Source: Longimicrobiales bacterium (GTDB lineage: Bacteria > Gemmatimonadota > Gemmatimonadetes > Longimicrobiales > Gaopeijiaceae). From it: 64,000 nt of DNA. Positions within the stretch are counted from its first letter, which is position 1, and every line of letters starts with the position of its first letter. The notes beneath the pieces are model-generated. The model was not told the origin of the DNA, did no database searches, and saw only the letters and a list, made by a program, of their open reading frames with translations. The stretch lies in assembly GCA_029245345.1 (NCBI GenBank), contig JAQWPM010000002.1, positions 93,284 through 157,283 on the forward strand, written 5' to 3'. Shown piece by piece: positions 37,101 through 44,843 of this stretch. A program made the position numbers and the translations under genes.

Positions 37101-37336
37101 CGCTCAACTATCCGATCAAGCTGAACAACAAAATCGCCGCACTTCTGAACCACGTTGAGGGTGCGGAGAATCGTCCGACGGATCAGTCCGTTGAAGTGTT
37201 CGACACACTTTCGGACTTGTTGGACGTAGAGATCGGGCAAATGACACTTGTCATTCAGCAGGACTTGGCCCGACTCAACGCGTTGTTGCGGGAGCTGGGT
37301 ATGGAGCCGATCGACGCGAGCAAGCTGATCGCGTAG
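34172..37336 (+). CDS. Exported BNR/VPS10-like beta-propeller protein
   Basis: A 1054-residue secreted protein (signal peptide ends PADA-Q). The N-terminal 650 residues hold many Asp-box/BNR units (LWKTTDGGNNWRAV, AYKSTDAGRTWTHI, VFKTSDGGESWDHT, IWKSTDGGDNWTDI), as in sortilin-type ten-blade propellers often annotated as glycosyl hydrolases without proof. A fibronectin-like segment and a helical C-terminus (about 900-1050) follow. Gly/Arg-rich loops occur (GGRGGGG, GGRGGGRGGF). It has its own terminator. I see no catalytic residues that would establish an enzyme. Confidence 0.82.
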   Translation: MSRYVRLLARTVLGLAVVLPTWIVPADAQEFPEEIYDGLRWTNVGIARGGRSTAVAGSDARPMEYYFGATGGGLWKTTDGGNNWRAVTDGQITSSSVGAVAVCESDPDVVYIGTGETQIRGNIQQGDGAYKSTDAGRTWTHIGLRETQNIARIRIHPDNCDVAWVAGWGVHSADNPERGVFKTSDGGESWDHTLFKSEKAGANDLVVDPNNPDVLYAGIWEAWRKSWGMSSGGMDSGIWKSTDGGDNWTDITANVGLGDAPIGKIGLAVSGANSDRVWAIIEHKEAGGVYRSDDGGESWEYMNDERKLRQRAFYYSRIYADPQDEDVVYAVNTGFYKSEDGGATFPRSISVPHGDNHDVWIAPSDTDRMINANDGGGNVSFNGGQSWTDQQFMTSQFYRVTTTNHEPYYICGAQQDNSTACMPSSGWNHLSAAGGRGGGGHFFAVGGGESGYIASDPDDPDVYYAGSYGGALSRFDYRTGITRAINVWPDNPMGQSAEDITERVQWTFPIVFDNHDSGIVYTATQKVWRSSTDGQSWDAISGDLTRADPMTIGPSGGPITLDQTGVETYATVFAIAPSHHDQNVIWAGSDDGYVSVTRNAQSDAPTWENVTPPDAPDFVRINTIEASPHTPGKAYVSGIRYLVDNDRSPYVWKTEDYGQNWTKITNGIPDDDFVRATREDIVRPGMLYAGTERTVYVSWNDGENWQPLSQNLPVVQVSDLVVEDNDLVIGTHGRSFWVMRDIGILRQMTPEVVTSDWWLFDPKDPVRGFDNATTVQYYLPEAADEITVEIMDSDGDIIFTSTAGGDDDEPVEAAAGGRGGGRGGFSGTIRPSRSAGSKTFRWNQRLPSWTDFEGRIFWAAGPVGPAVVPGQYQVNMTVDGETQSREFEIKMNPRVLAEGVTVADLQARHDLAIMIRDRVTQANEAVLQMRSIKTQIDDRTEENDNAELASLAGTVAERLTSVEGEIYQIQNRSGQDPLNYPIKLNNKIAALLNHVEGAENRPTDQSVEVFDTLSDLLDVEIGQMTLVIQQDLARLNALLRELGMEPIDASKLIA

Positions 37337-37356
37337 TCCGACCCGACGGCAACGAC

Positions 37357-37390
37357 GAGGGGGCGGCGCTGTGTGCGTCGCCCCCTCTTT
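37357..37390 (+). terminator. Rho-independent terminator after the large propeller gene
   Basis: GAGGGGGCGGCG at 37357-37368 pairs with CGTCGCCCCCTC at 37376-37387 (one G-T pair) around a 7-base loop, followed by a short T tract. Confidence 0.82.
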
Positions 37391-37439
37391 GTCGTCCTAT
37401 GGTTACGGTTGCCGGAATGAGGAGTGGATGGCACCGTAA

Positions 37440-37877
37440 ATGAATCTGAACCGAGACACTTCCTTGCGGGGTTGTATGCAGCGGAGCTTTACCACCACCG
37501 GACGTTTGACCTTTCGGGGCGCCGTTCTGATTGTGCTTGCGGTCTTGAGCGGGTGTGGTTCCCGCTCGAGTGAAGATCCGTTCAATGGACAACGCTCAGC
37601 TCCCTCCCAGATTCGAATCAACGTCGACAACCAGAATTTCAACGATGTTCGGCTCTTTTCGCTCACGACCCGAGGCAGAATGCTGCTCGGTCAGGTTGGC
37701 GGGAATGCTCAGCGGACCTTCCAGGTCGATTGGAGAGGACTCGACGAGATCCGAGTACGGATGGAGTTTCTAGCCGGCGCTGATTATGAGACCAACAGGG
37801 TGGATGTCTCGCCCGGGGAGCAGATCTACCTGATGATCCCAAGTGAGCCGCGCAACGCCTACTTGAGGCGTCGCTAG
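37440..37877 (+). CDS. Small predicted lipoprotein of unknown function
   Basis: A protein of up to 145 residues with a membrane segment and lipobox (VLAVLSGC), then about 100 residues of compact beta-type sequence. An ATG at 37476 would give a more usual signal peptide and may be the true start. The stop is back to back with the stop of the aldehyde dehydrogenase gene on the other strand. No family recognised. Confidence 0.65.
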   Translation: MNLNRDTSLRGCMQRSFTTTGRLTFRGAVLIVLAVLSGCGSRSSEDPFNGQRSAPSQIRINVDNQNFNDVRLFSLTTRGRMLLGQVGGNAQRTFQVDWRGLDEIRVRMEFLAGADYETNRVDVSPGEQIYLMIPSEPRNAYLRRR

Positions 37878-40265
37878 CTACGCTCCATAGGGAACCCAGA
37901 TGTTCTTCACCTGGGTCGCCTCACGCAGAAATTCCTCTCCGTAGCCTTGGTGCGCGTCGAACCAGTCCCGGGCGCGTCCGTAGCTCACCCAGGTCCGTTT
38001 CAAGTTGCCGGTGGAAGCGGCCTCGACGGTCTTGGAGTCTTCTTGGCTGCCGAAGTGCCACATGCAGTCGACCGTGTCGTGAGCGGCGAGCGTCGGGAGG
38101 GTCTCCGCGTGTGGACCTGTCACGATGTTGATCACTCCGGCGGGGACGTCGGATGTGTCCATGACCTGATACAGGTCCGTCGCGACCAACGACGCCCGTT
38201 CCGACGGCAGCACGACGACAGAGTTCCCAACGGCGATGGCTGGAGCGATCCCCGAGATCAACCCGAGCAAGGGACGCTCAGCAGGGGCCGTGATCCCTAT
38301 GACGCCCATCGGCTCTTTCATGGCCAGCGTCACGTTCCGGAGCGGCGTGTGGTGCACGCGTCCTTCCCATTTGTCTGCCCAAGCGGCGTACACGAAGAGC
38401 CGCTCGATGGATGCATCGAATTCGGCTGACGCATCGTCGGTGTCCCCGGAGAACGCTGCGAGTCCGTCGATGAACTCGGCGCGGCGCACTTGGAGGTTCT
38501 CGGCGAAGTAGTACAGCACTTGAGCTCGGTTGTGGGCGGTGCGACTCGCCCAGCCCGCCTGCGCTTCGCTCGCGGCTTCCACAGCGTTCCGGACGTCCTT
38601 CCTGTTCCCCCGTCCGACCTCTCCTAGGAAGGACCCGTCATGCCCGTATACCGCGACGCTGGAGTCTCCGTCGGGCCGGCTCTGTTTCCCTCCCACGTAC
38701 AGCTTCGCGGTGCGATCGACAGGAGGTATTCCCTCGACCGCCGCGGCGGGGCTCCCGTCTGTCGGGGGCAGGCTCTGCAACTCCGGCGCGTCGCGCTCCC
38801 AGGTCGGCATCATGTACTCATGGAGCCCTTCCTCACCGCCTTCCCGCCCGTAGCCGCTCTCTCGGTATCCACCGAATCCGGCAGCCGCGTCGAAGAGGTT
38901 CGTGCAATTCACCCACACGGTGCCCGCTTTGATCTTCGGGGCCACATCGAGAGCAAGATTGATATTCTCGGACCACAGGGAGGCCGCGAGGCCGTACCGC
39001 GTGTCATTGGCCAGTTCAACGGCCTCGGCGGGCGTTCGGAACGTCATCAGGACTGCAACGGGGCCGAAGACCTCGATCTGAGCGAGCGTGCTCGAAGGGG
39101 CCACATTGGTGCACAGCGTCGGTGGGTAGAACCAGCCTTCGCGGGGTGGGCTCCAAGACGGCTGCCACACCTGGGCGCCCTCGGAGCGCCCCTGTTCGAC
39201 GAGACTCTCGATTCGCGCCAGTTGGACAGGGGCTACGATGGCCCCCATGTCGACGGCCTTGTCGAGCGGGTTCCCCATACGAAGCGTCTCCATGCGCGCC
39301 CTCAGCTTGCGCTCCAACTCCGCGGCGACGCCTTCTTGGATCAGGATACGGGAGCCCGCACAGCAGACTTGGCCCTGATTGAACCAGATCGCGTCGACTA
39401 CACCTTCGACCACTGAGTCCAGATCCGCGTCCTCGAACACCAAGAACGGCGACTTGCCGCCGAGTTCGAGAGAGAGCCGTTTTCCGCTGCCAGCGGTGGC
39501 TTCTCGAATGATGCGCCCCACATCCGTCGAGCCCGTGAACGCGATTTTGTCCACATCGTCGTGGGCCACGATGGCTGCACCGGTCGCGCCATCTCCAGTG
39601 ATGATGTTCACCACTCCCCTTGGAAGACCGACTTCCTCACACAGCTGCGCGAAGAGCAGGGCAGACAGCGGAGTGAATTCGGCCGGCTTGAGAACGAGTG
39701 TGTTACCCATCGCTAGGGCCGGAGCGATCTTCCAGGCCATCATCAGCAGCGGGAAGTTCCAAGGAATGATCTGTCCGATCACCCCCACCGGTTCTGAGTT
39801 TGGGAACTCGTCCGGCATGAGTTGAGCCCACCCAGCATGGTGGTAAAAATGCCGGGCTACGAGCGGAATATCGAGGTCGCGGGATTCACGGATCGGCTTC
39901 CCGTTGTCCATGGTTTCGAGGACGGCGAATAGCCGGGCATGCTTCTGGATGCGTCGAGCGATTGCGTGCAGGTACCGAGCGCGCCCATGGGGGCCGAGCG
40001 CCCACCAACCCGCCTGCGCAGCCCGTGCCGCTGCCACAGCTTCGGCGACCAGAGCGTCGCTGGCTTGTCCCACTCTGGCGATGGTCTCACGCGTTGCCGG
40101 ATTGGCCACGTCGAATGAGGGTCCCGCCGACGCGTCCGTCCATTCCCCTTTTATGAAGTGACCGAAGGCTCGCCCGTGGTCGTCCAGCCACGTGTTCGCT
40201 TGACCGATTGCTTCCGGGGCTGGGCCGTACTCCAGCGAATCGAAGACCTCTGCGACCTTGCTCAT
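37878..40265 (-). CDS. Two-domain aldehyde dehydrogenase of ALDH16 type
   Basis: A 795-residue NAD(P)-dependent aldehyde dehydrogenase made of one full ALDH domain (about 30-495) and a second, truncated ALDH-like domain (about 510-795). The first domain is intact: Asn169 (PWNF), Glu267 (LELGGKSP) and Cys301 (NQGQVCCAGSR). The second keeps the Rossmann half (GVIGITAPAERP, VNIVTGPHA) but ends without a cysteine motif. This layout and length match the ALDH16 family. Its ATG overlaps the stop of deoC, whose product releases acetaldehyde and glyceraldehyde-3-phosphate, so it may oxidise acetaldehyde from deoxyribose breakdown (inference). Confidence 0.9.
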   Translation of the reverse strand: MSKVAEVFDSLEYGPAPEAIGQANTWLDDHGRAFGHFIKGEWTDASAGPSFDVANPATRETIARVGQASDALVAEAVAAARAAQAGWWALGPHGRARYLHAIARRIQKHARLFAVLETMDNGKPIRESRDLDIPLVARHFYHHAGWAQLMPDEFPNSEPVGVIGQIIPWNFPLLMMAWKIAPALAMGNTLVLKPAEFTPLSALLFAQLCEEVGLPRGVVNIITGDGATGAAIVAHDDVDKIAFTGSTDVGRIIREATAGSGKRLSLELGGKSPFLVFEDADLDSVVEGVVDAIWFNQGQVCCAGSRILIQEGVAAELERKLRARMETLRMGNPLDKAVDMGAIVAPVQLARIESLVEQGRSEGAQVWQPSWSPPREGWFYPPTLCTNVAPSSTLAQIEVFGPVAVLMTFRTPAEAVELANDTRYGLAASLWSENINLALDVAPKIKAGTVWVNCTNLFDAAAGFGGYRESGYGREGGEEGLHEYMMPTWERDAPELQSLPPTDGSPAAAVEGIPPVDRTAKLYVGGKQSRPDGDSSVAVYGHDGSFLGEVGRGNRKDVRNAVEAASEAQAGWASRTAHNRAQVLYYFAENLQVRRAEFIDGLAAFSGDTDDASAEFDASIERLFVYAAWADKWEGRVHHTPLRNVTLAMKEPMGVIGITAPAERPLLGLISGIAPAIAVGNSVVVLPSERASLVATDLYQVMDTSDVPAGVINIVTGPHAETLPTLAAHDTVDCMWHFGSQEDSKTVEAASTGNLKRTWVSYGRARDWFDAHQGYGEEFLREATQVKNIWVPYGA

Positions 40266-41218
40266 GCCAGGGGGTGCCGGTTGTGGGCGGAGTAGCGCCC
40301 GGTCACGTGGTGCTCGAGTTGACGTTCGATATCGCCGAGGAGCGACGATGCGCCGAAACGGAACAGTTCAGGCTGCATCCACCCGGTGCCGAGCTCCTCT
40401 TTCATCAGGAGGAGCCAGAGGAGGGCCTCCTTCGCGGTTCGGATTCCACCAGCAGGCTTGAATCCGACCGCATACCCGGTCCGCTCAGCATAAGCACGCA
40501 CCGTGCGGGCCATCGTGAGTCCTACCGGGAGCGTCGCGTTCACACGTTCCTTGCCTGTGGACGTCTTTACGAAGTCAGCGCCGGCCATCATACACACCAG
40601 ACTCGCTTTGGCGACGTTTCGAAGCATCGCGAGTTCGCCGGTCGCGAGGATCGTCTTGATATGTGCATCGCCGCACGCTTCGCGGCAGGACCGCACTTCG
40701 TCATACAACGCCTGCCAGTTCCCGGTCAGGACGTGCCCCCGAGTCACGACGATATCGATCTCCCTGGCCCCAGCCGCCACAGATGCTTTGATCTCGGCGA
40801 TGCGTTGTGGGATGGGACTCAGTCCATGTGGAAATCCGGTCGACACAGCCGCGACCCGGATTCCGGATCCCGCAAGCGCTGAGACGGCTGCGGGTACCAT
40901 TTGATGGTAGACGCAGACAGCTCCGACCCTAATCGCGTCGGAGGGCATTCCCATCGCCTCCAAGAGATCCCGGCGGACAGGCTGACGAGCTTTGGCGCAC
41001 AGGCGACGGACTCTTTCCTCCGTGTCATCACCCGCGAGGGTAGTCAGATCCATCAGGGTAATGGCCTTGAGGAGCCAAGCCGCCTGCCACTCCTTCTTGA
41101 CACTGCGACGTGTGCCGAGCGTAGCGGCGCGACGTTCGACCGCACTACGATTCACCCGGAGGGTGCTCACCCAGTCCATGTCGAGGCGCGCGCCCGGATT
41201 GCGGGCGCCCTCGTGCAT
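40262..41218 (-). CDS. deoC: Deoxyribose-phosphate aldolase, animal-type
   Basis: Cleaves 2-deoxyribose-5-phosphate to acetaldehyde and glyceraldehyde-3-phosphate in nucleoside salvage. With the ATG at 41218 the protein has 318 residues, and the Schiff-base Lys218 (FVKTSTGKE), Asp155 (EIDIVV) and Lys254 (GFKPAGG) fall at the numbers I recall for human DERA; sequence such as VKKEWQAAWLLKA and HVTGRY is also shared with the animal enzyme. An ATG at 41296 would add 26 residues without family support. Coupled (ATGA) to the downstream aldehyde dehydrogenase. Confidence 0.93.
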   Translation of the reverse strand: MHEGARNPGARLDMDWVSTLRVNRSAVERRAATLGTRRSVKKEWQAAWLLKAITLMDLTTLAGDDTEERVRRLCAKARQPVRRDLLEAMGMPSDAIRVGAVCVYHQMVPAAVSALAGSGIRVAAVSTGFPHGLSPIPQRIAEIKASVAAGAREIDIVVTRGHVLTGNWQALYDEVRSCREACGDAHIKTILATGELAMLRNVAKASLVCMMAGADFVKTSTGKERVNATLPVGLTMARTVRAYAERTGYAVGFKPAGGIRTAKEALLWLLLMKEELGTGWMQPELFRFGASSLLGDIERQLEHHVTGRYSAHNRHPLA

Positions 41219-41360
41219 ATCGACTGGGCGCAGCGTACCCCCTTGTGAAGCGTACGTCGCTGAGCGATCACGCGTGGATGATTCTGAGGTCTTCACGAGT
41301 CTTGATGCAGGGTTTTCTGAGGCTTCAAAGGTACCTCGGCGTGTTTCCCGATGACAGCCG

Positions 41361-42803
41361 ATGTCCTTTCCCTATTCGACTGTGAGGGGTCATGTTGGGG
41401 CCAGGGAGCGGCGCGACCCATCGGAGGCGGTTTTGTTAACACGGATTATCACGAAGTTCGTCGGCTGGGTCGTGTCCGTATTTTACGATGTGGAACGGAC
41501 CGGACCCGTTATGCCGGAGGGTCCCGTGCTCATCGCCGGGAATCACCCGAACGCGCTTGTGGATCCCCTCGTGATCTTCCGGACGGGTGGGCGTCCTGCG
41601 CGTACATTGGCGAAGGCGGCTCTCTTCGAGCAGTGGCTGGTCGGTGCGATGCTGCGCGGCCTGGGTGGCCTTCCGGTTTATCGACGTAAGGACTTTCCGG
41701 GCCAGGCGCACCTGAACGACACCACGTTCGATGCTGCGATCGGTGCACTCCACAACGGTGAGGCCGTGCAGATCTACCCTGAGGGACAGAGTCATTCTGA
41801 GCCGTCTCTGACTCCAATCCGGACTGGCGCAGCACGTATTGCTTTGCTCGCTGAGGAGCGACGTGATTGGAAGCTCGGCCTACACGTCCAGCCCGTTGGT
41901 CTGACGTACACACGGAAACACCTCTTTAGGGGCAGGGTCGTTGCGATGTTCGGGGAGTCGTTTCCCGTGGGGGAGTACCGTGATGCGTACGTGGAGGACG
42001 AGAGGGCGACGGTGCGCGCGCTCACGGATCGAATCAGAGCAGGGCTCGAGGCCGTGACGTTGAATTTCGATCACCCAGAAGACCGCGATCTCGTCGAAGC
42101 TGCCGAGCGGCTGTATGCGAGGGAGAAGAAGTTCGCCCGCTTTAGAGAGCGGGACAGCATGACAGAGCGGATGCCTCGGCTTCGCCGTTTCGCCGACGGT
42201 ATCCGGTGGCTCCGAGCGACGGATCCTGTGCGCTTCCGTGCATTACGGGCCCGGGTCCGTCGTTATCTAAGGCTGCTGACGTTGTTCGGCGCGAGTGAAG
42301 GTGACATTCCTCCGACCTATCGCATGGGGGTGGTGCTCGTGTATGCGCTTCGTCAGGCCTTGCTGCTGGGCTTCGTACTCCCCGTTGCGCTCGTGGGGAT
42401 GTTCGCCTGGTTGCCTCCCTTCGTTGCCACGCGCTACCTCGCGCCACGTTTTCGACCGGCGATCGACCAAGTCGCCACGTACAAGATTGCGATCGGCATC
42501 TTGGCTTTTCCGTTGTGGTGGGGGATGGTGACCGCGGGTGTCTGGCTCGGGTGGGGCCTGACCGCGGCTGGTATTCTGACCGTCGGCATGCCGACCGTTG
42601 GTCTCGCTGCGATCACATGGAGAGATCGCCAGACTCAGGTCCGCGAAGATCTGCGAGCCTTCCGTAGGGCGGTTCGAAGCCCGCGTGGACGCGACCGCTT
42701 GTCTGAGTTGAGGCGTGACGTGGCGGAGGAACTTGACGAACTGGCACAGGCGTGGAATGCGGATCGTCTCGCTGCCGCCGCTTCGCAGGGTGCTTCGGAC
42801 TAG
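41361..42803 (+). CDS. Long PlsC-like glycerolipid acyltransferase
   Basis: A protein of up to 480 residues. The N-terminal part is an acyltransferase domain with the catalytic NHPNALVD (NHx4D) and the PEGQSHSEP motif, so it should acylate glycerol-3-phosphate or lysophosphatidate at the membrane. The C-terminal half has about three membrane helices and a charged tail, making it about twice as long as ordinary PlsC. An in-frame TTG at 41433 with GGAGG five bases before it is a better-supported start than the ATG at 41361 and would begin MLTRIITKFVG. Confidence 0.85.
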   Translation: MSFPYSTVRGHVGARERRDPSEAVLLTRIITKFVGWVVSVFYDVERTGPVMPEGPVLIAGNHPNALVDPLVIFRTGGRPARTLAKAALFEQWLVGAMLRGLGGLPVYRRKDFPGQAHLNDTTFDAAIGALHNGEAVQIYPEGQSHSEPSLTPIRTGAARIALLAEERRDWKLGLHVQPVGLTYTRKHLFRGRVVAMFGESFPVGEYRDAYVEDERATVRALTDRIRAGLEAVTLNFDHPEDRDLVEAAERLYAREKKFARFRERDSMTERMPRLRRFADGIRWLRATDPVRFRALRARVRRYLRLLTLFGASEGDIPPTYRMGVVLVYALRQALLLGFVLPVALVGMFAWLPPFVATRYLAPRFRPAIDQVATYKIAIGILAFPLWWGMVTAGVWLGWGLTAAGILTVGMPTVGLAAITWRDRQTQVREDLRAFRRAVRSPRGRDRLSELRRDVAEELDELAQAWNADRLAAAASQGASD

Positions 42804-42830
42804 GAAACCAGGGGCCCCGATCGGGGATTC

Positions 42831-43106
42831 ACCCACAAGGAGCGCAGGTGCCTCGCGCTGCGATTCGTTTGGGTGATGAGGGAGAAGCCACTGCTCGCAG
42901 ATATGGCCGACGCTTACTCTGGCGATGACGTAGTGGCTCTGGGGTTGAACGAGGACCTGCCACCCGACGATGCTCTCGCCTTTCTGGACGAAATCGGAGG
43001 GGTGGGTTATCCGCTCGCTGCGGGACTGGATCGACTGCGCGACAGCTACGGATATCGCGGACTGCCATACAGAGTGGTGATTGGACAGGACGGGATGGTC
43101 ATCTAG
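42831..43106 (+). pseudogene. Degenerate thioredoxin-fold (TlpA-like) fragment
   Basis: The frame encodes KPLLADMADAYSGDDVVALG, a GVGYPLAA segment, then YGYRGLPYRVVIGQDGMVI, the order and spacing of the second half of a TlpA/redoxin domain (cis-Pro in GLP, then the DG turn). The CxxC active site is missing: upstream the frame reads LALRFVWVMREKPLL, where FWAxWCxxC-REKPLL would be expected. The C-terminal helix is also absent. A GTG/ATG at 42873-42878 could still start a 77-residue product, but I read it as a remnant. A 12-base palindrome (CCCCGATCGGGG, 42815-42826) precedes it. Confidence 0.55.
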
Positions 43107-43269
43107 GCGAGGTAGGGCTTCGGGACGTCTGTCGAACCGATCCAGACTGCCGTAGATGGCGCTTTGAGCGACGGTCCGTAACGAGCTCGGGCTCTTGGCG
43201 ATCTGCACGCGTCGCCCTATCGTCCGGCCCCGCGAAGCTGTCCTCAGACAGCGTGAAGGACGCGGCTAA

Positions 43270-43363
43270 GGGGGCGGAGGGAGACTGGTGTCTTCGGCGG
43301 TCTTCAAAACCGTGCAGCCCGGCTAGAACCCGGGTAGGTGGGTTCGATTCCCACACGTTCCCG
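43270..43363 (+). tRNA. selC: tRNA-Sec (anticodon TCA)
   Basis: A 94-nt selenocysteine tRNA. The anticodon loop CTTCAAA (anticodon 43304-43306) sits on a 5-bp stem. The D arm has six pairs (GGAGAC/GTCTTC) around a 4-base loop TGGT, and there is a long variable arm (CCCGG/CCGGG). The T arm is GTGGG-TTCGATT-CCCAC. The acceptor pairs GGGGGCGG with ACGTTCCC (7 of 8, two G-T), with discriminator G; CCA is not encoded. The long acceptor+T stack, six-pair D stem and large variable arm identify tRNA-Sec. The bases from 43107 to 43269 before it hold nothing else I can recognise. Confidence 0.88.
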
Positions 43364-43408
43364 TCAAACGACGGTGGATAGAGCCTATGGCCGCTTGGCC
43401 CCGCGCCT

Positions 43409-44014
43409 CTAGTTCCCGACCGGGATCTTGAATCCCACGTCCATCCGGCCGTTTCCGACCGGACTCGCCTCGAACTCGATCGGGGCCGGGAAGTCCTTTA
43501 GGTGCGACGAGACGTACGCATCTGCACCGCTCAAAAAGAGCAAGAAGATTCCCAAAGCAGCCCAGTCCTCCTGCTGCTGCAGACGAGACTCGGTCAGTGC
43601 GGTCAGGTCCTCGAGCGTCGGGTCAGCATCGAGGACTTCTTGAATGGCATCCACTTCGACGATGCCTTGGTCGGCCAGCTCGGCGCGTATCACTGACTCC
43701 CGGAAGTCGGCGCGATTGCGAGCTTCGCTGATGCGCCTGCGCGTCCGCAGAATCCCGTAGCCACTCGTGGCCTCAAGAACGAAGTAGAACCCGGCCCTGG
43801 TACGCGCCCCAATGGAGGCGTGCCCCCAGCCAGGAACCAAGACTGCACGGAGGAAGGCGCCGGTTGGACTGACACCCACACGCACAGCAGCCGAGTCTGG
43901 GGCCGCGGGGGAATCCATGTTCTGGGCGGAGACCTCGGCCACGCTCAATAGCGCGATCGCCAAGGCGCACAGGGTCACTGAGCCCAGTCGATGGATTGGC
44001 AGTCTCGCGATCAC
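43409..44014 (-). CDS. Exported DUF5683-like protein
   Basis: A 201-residue protein with a signal peptide (cleavage near VSAQ, residue 28) and the segment FLRAVLVPGWGHASIGARTR followed by hydrophobic helices (GFYFVLEATSGYG, ALGIFLLFLSGADAYVSSHL in part), the pattern of DUF5683. These occur in diderm bacteria with unknown function. The GTG at 44014 overlaps the stop of the LpxH-type gene (GTGA), so it is translated with it. Confidence 0.72.
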   Translation of the reverse strand: MIARLPIHRLGSVTLCALAIALLSVAEVSAQNMDSPAAPDSAAVRVGVSPTGAFLRAVLVPGWGHASIGARTRAGFYFVLEATSGYGILRTRRRISEARNRADFRESVIRAELADQGIVEVDAIQEVLDADPTLEDLTALTESRLQQQEDWAALGIFLLFLSGADAYVSSHLKDFPAPIEFEASPVGNGRMDVGFKIPVGN

Positions 44015-44769
44015 TTGATGGTTCCGTCCCACTCTTCGAGTCGAGGCTCTTGGCCTTCGCGAAGTACGATGTAACTCCGGTGATACACCCAGTCCCCCGA
44101 GTTCATATACCACCGACCTTCGGCGACAGGCACAAGCTCGGGCAGGTGCGTATGACCCAGCAATACCAGATCAAGTTCCGACCGGCGGCCCATTTCACCA
44201 ACGGCCCATTCTCGTAGTGCTGCCGCCCGGCTCAGTTCCATCGGGCCGGGTGCGGTCCAACGGTGCTCCGTCTCAGAGACCCCTCGAGCCACTAGGTCGC
44301 CCACGACCGGGGGCAACGAGGCGAAGGCCCAGCGCGTGAGGCGGCCGTGAAGCACCAACTTGAGCATCCGATAGCCGAGATCACCCTTACCGAGCCCGTC
44401 CCCATGGGCGACCAAGGTGTTTAAGCCCGCAAGCCTCTGGACGATCGGCGCCTGATTGTATTCCAGCCCGATTTCGTCCCGGAGATAACGTCCTCCCCAC
44501 CAGTCGTGATTGCCCCCCATGAGAGTGATGCGCACACCGTCGTTAACGATCGACTTCAGCAGTGCGAGGGGTTCGTCGTGCCCCGCGGTGTGCCCCCAGA
44601 TGTACTCGAACCAGAAGTCGAAGAGATCACCGTTCAGGACGATGTGAGACGTGACTTCGCTGGCCTGCTTGAGCCAGGACAGGAAGGCGCCTTGTTGCTC
44701 GGCCGAGATGGAGCCGAGATGGACGTCGGAGGCGACGAGGACGGTCTTGTCGGGGTCGGTGAAGTTCAC
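44011..44769 (-). CDS. lpxH: UDP-2,3-diacylglucosamine diphosphatase-like metallophosphoesterase
   Basis: A 252-residue calcineurin-type phosphoesterase with all metal motifs: ASDVHLGS, NGDLFDFWFEY, GGNHDWW, VAHGDGLG and LLGHTH. The LFDFWFEY segment and overall length are typical of LpxH-like enzymes, which hydrolyse UDP-diacylglucosamine to lipid X in lipid A synthesis. A broader UDP-2,3-diacylglucosamine hydrolase-like role remains possible. It is divergent from the lipoprotein gene at 44844 and leads an overlapping pair with the DUF5683-like gene. Confidence 0.85.
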   Translation of the reverse strand: MNFTDPDKTVLVASDVHLGSISAEQQGAFLSWLKQASEVTSHIVLNGDLFDFWFEYIWGHTAGHDEPLALLKSIVNDGVRITLMGGNHDWWGGRYLRDEIGLEYNQAPIVQRLAGLNTLVAHGDGLGKGDLGYRMLKLVLHGRLTRWAFASLPPVVGDLVARGVSETEHRWTAPGPMELSRAAALREWAVGEMGRRSELDLVLLGHTHLPELVPVAEGRWYMNSGDWVYHRSYIVLREGQEPRLEEWDGTIK

Positions 44770-44843
44770 CCGCGAAAGATCAACGAACAGCGGCGGCCCG
44801 GAAGGGGTAGGAGTGCCTGGATCGCCCGACTACCTTTGGCCCA

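Noticed and set aside
34172-37336. Naming the BNR propeller protein a glycosyl hydrolase or sialidase
   Set aside because: Asp-box repeats alone do not show activity; no sialidase arginine triad or catalytic Tyr/Glu pair is identifiable.
42815-42826. Palindrome CCCCGATCGGGG after the acyltransferase gene as a terminator or operator
   Set aside because: Stem too short with no loop and no T tract; GC-rich 12-base palindromes are expected by chance in this composition.
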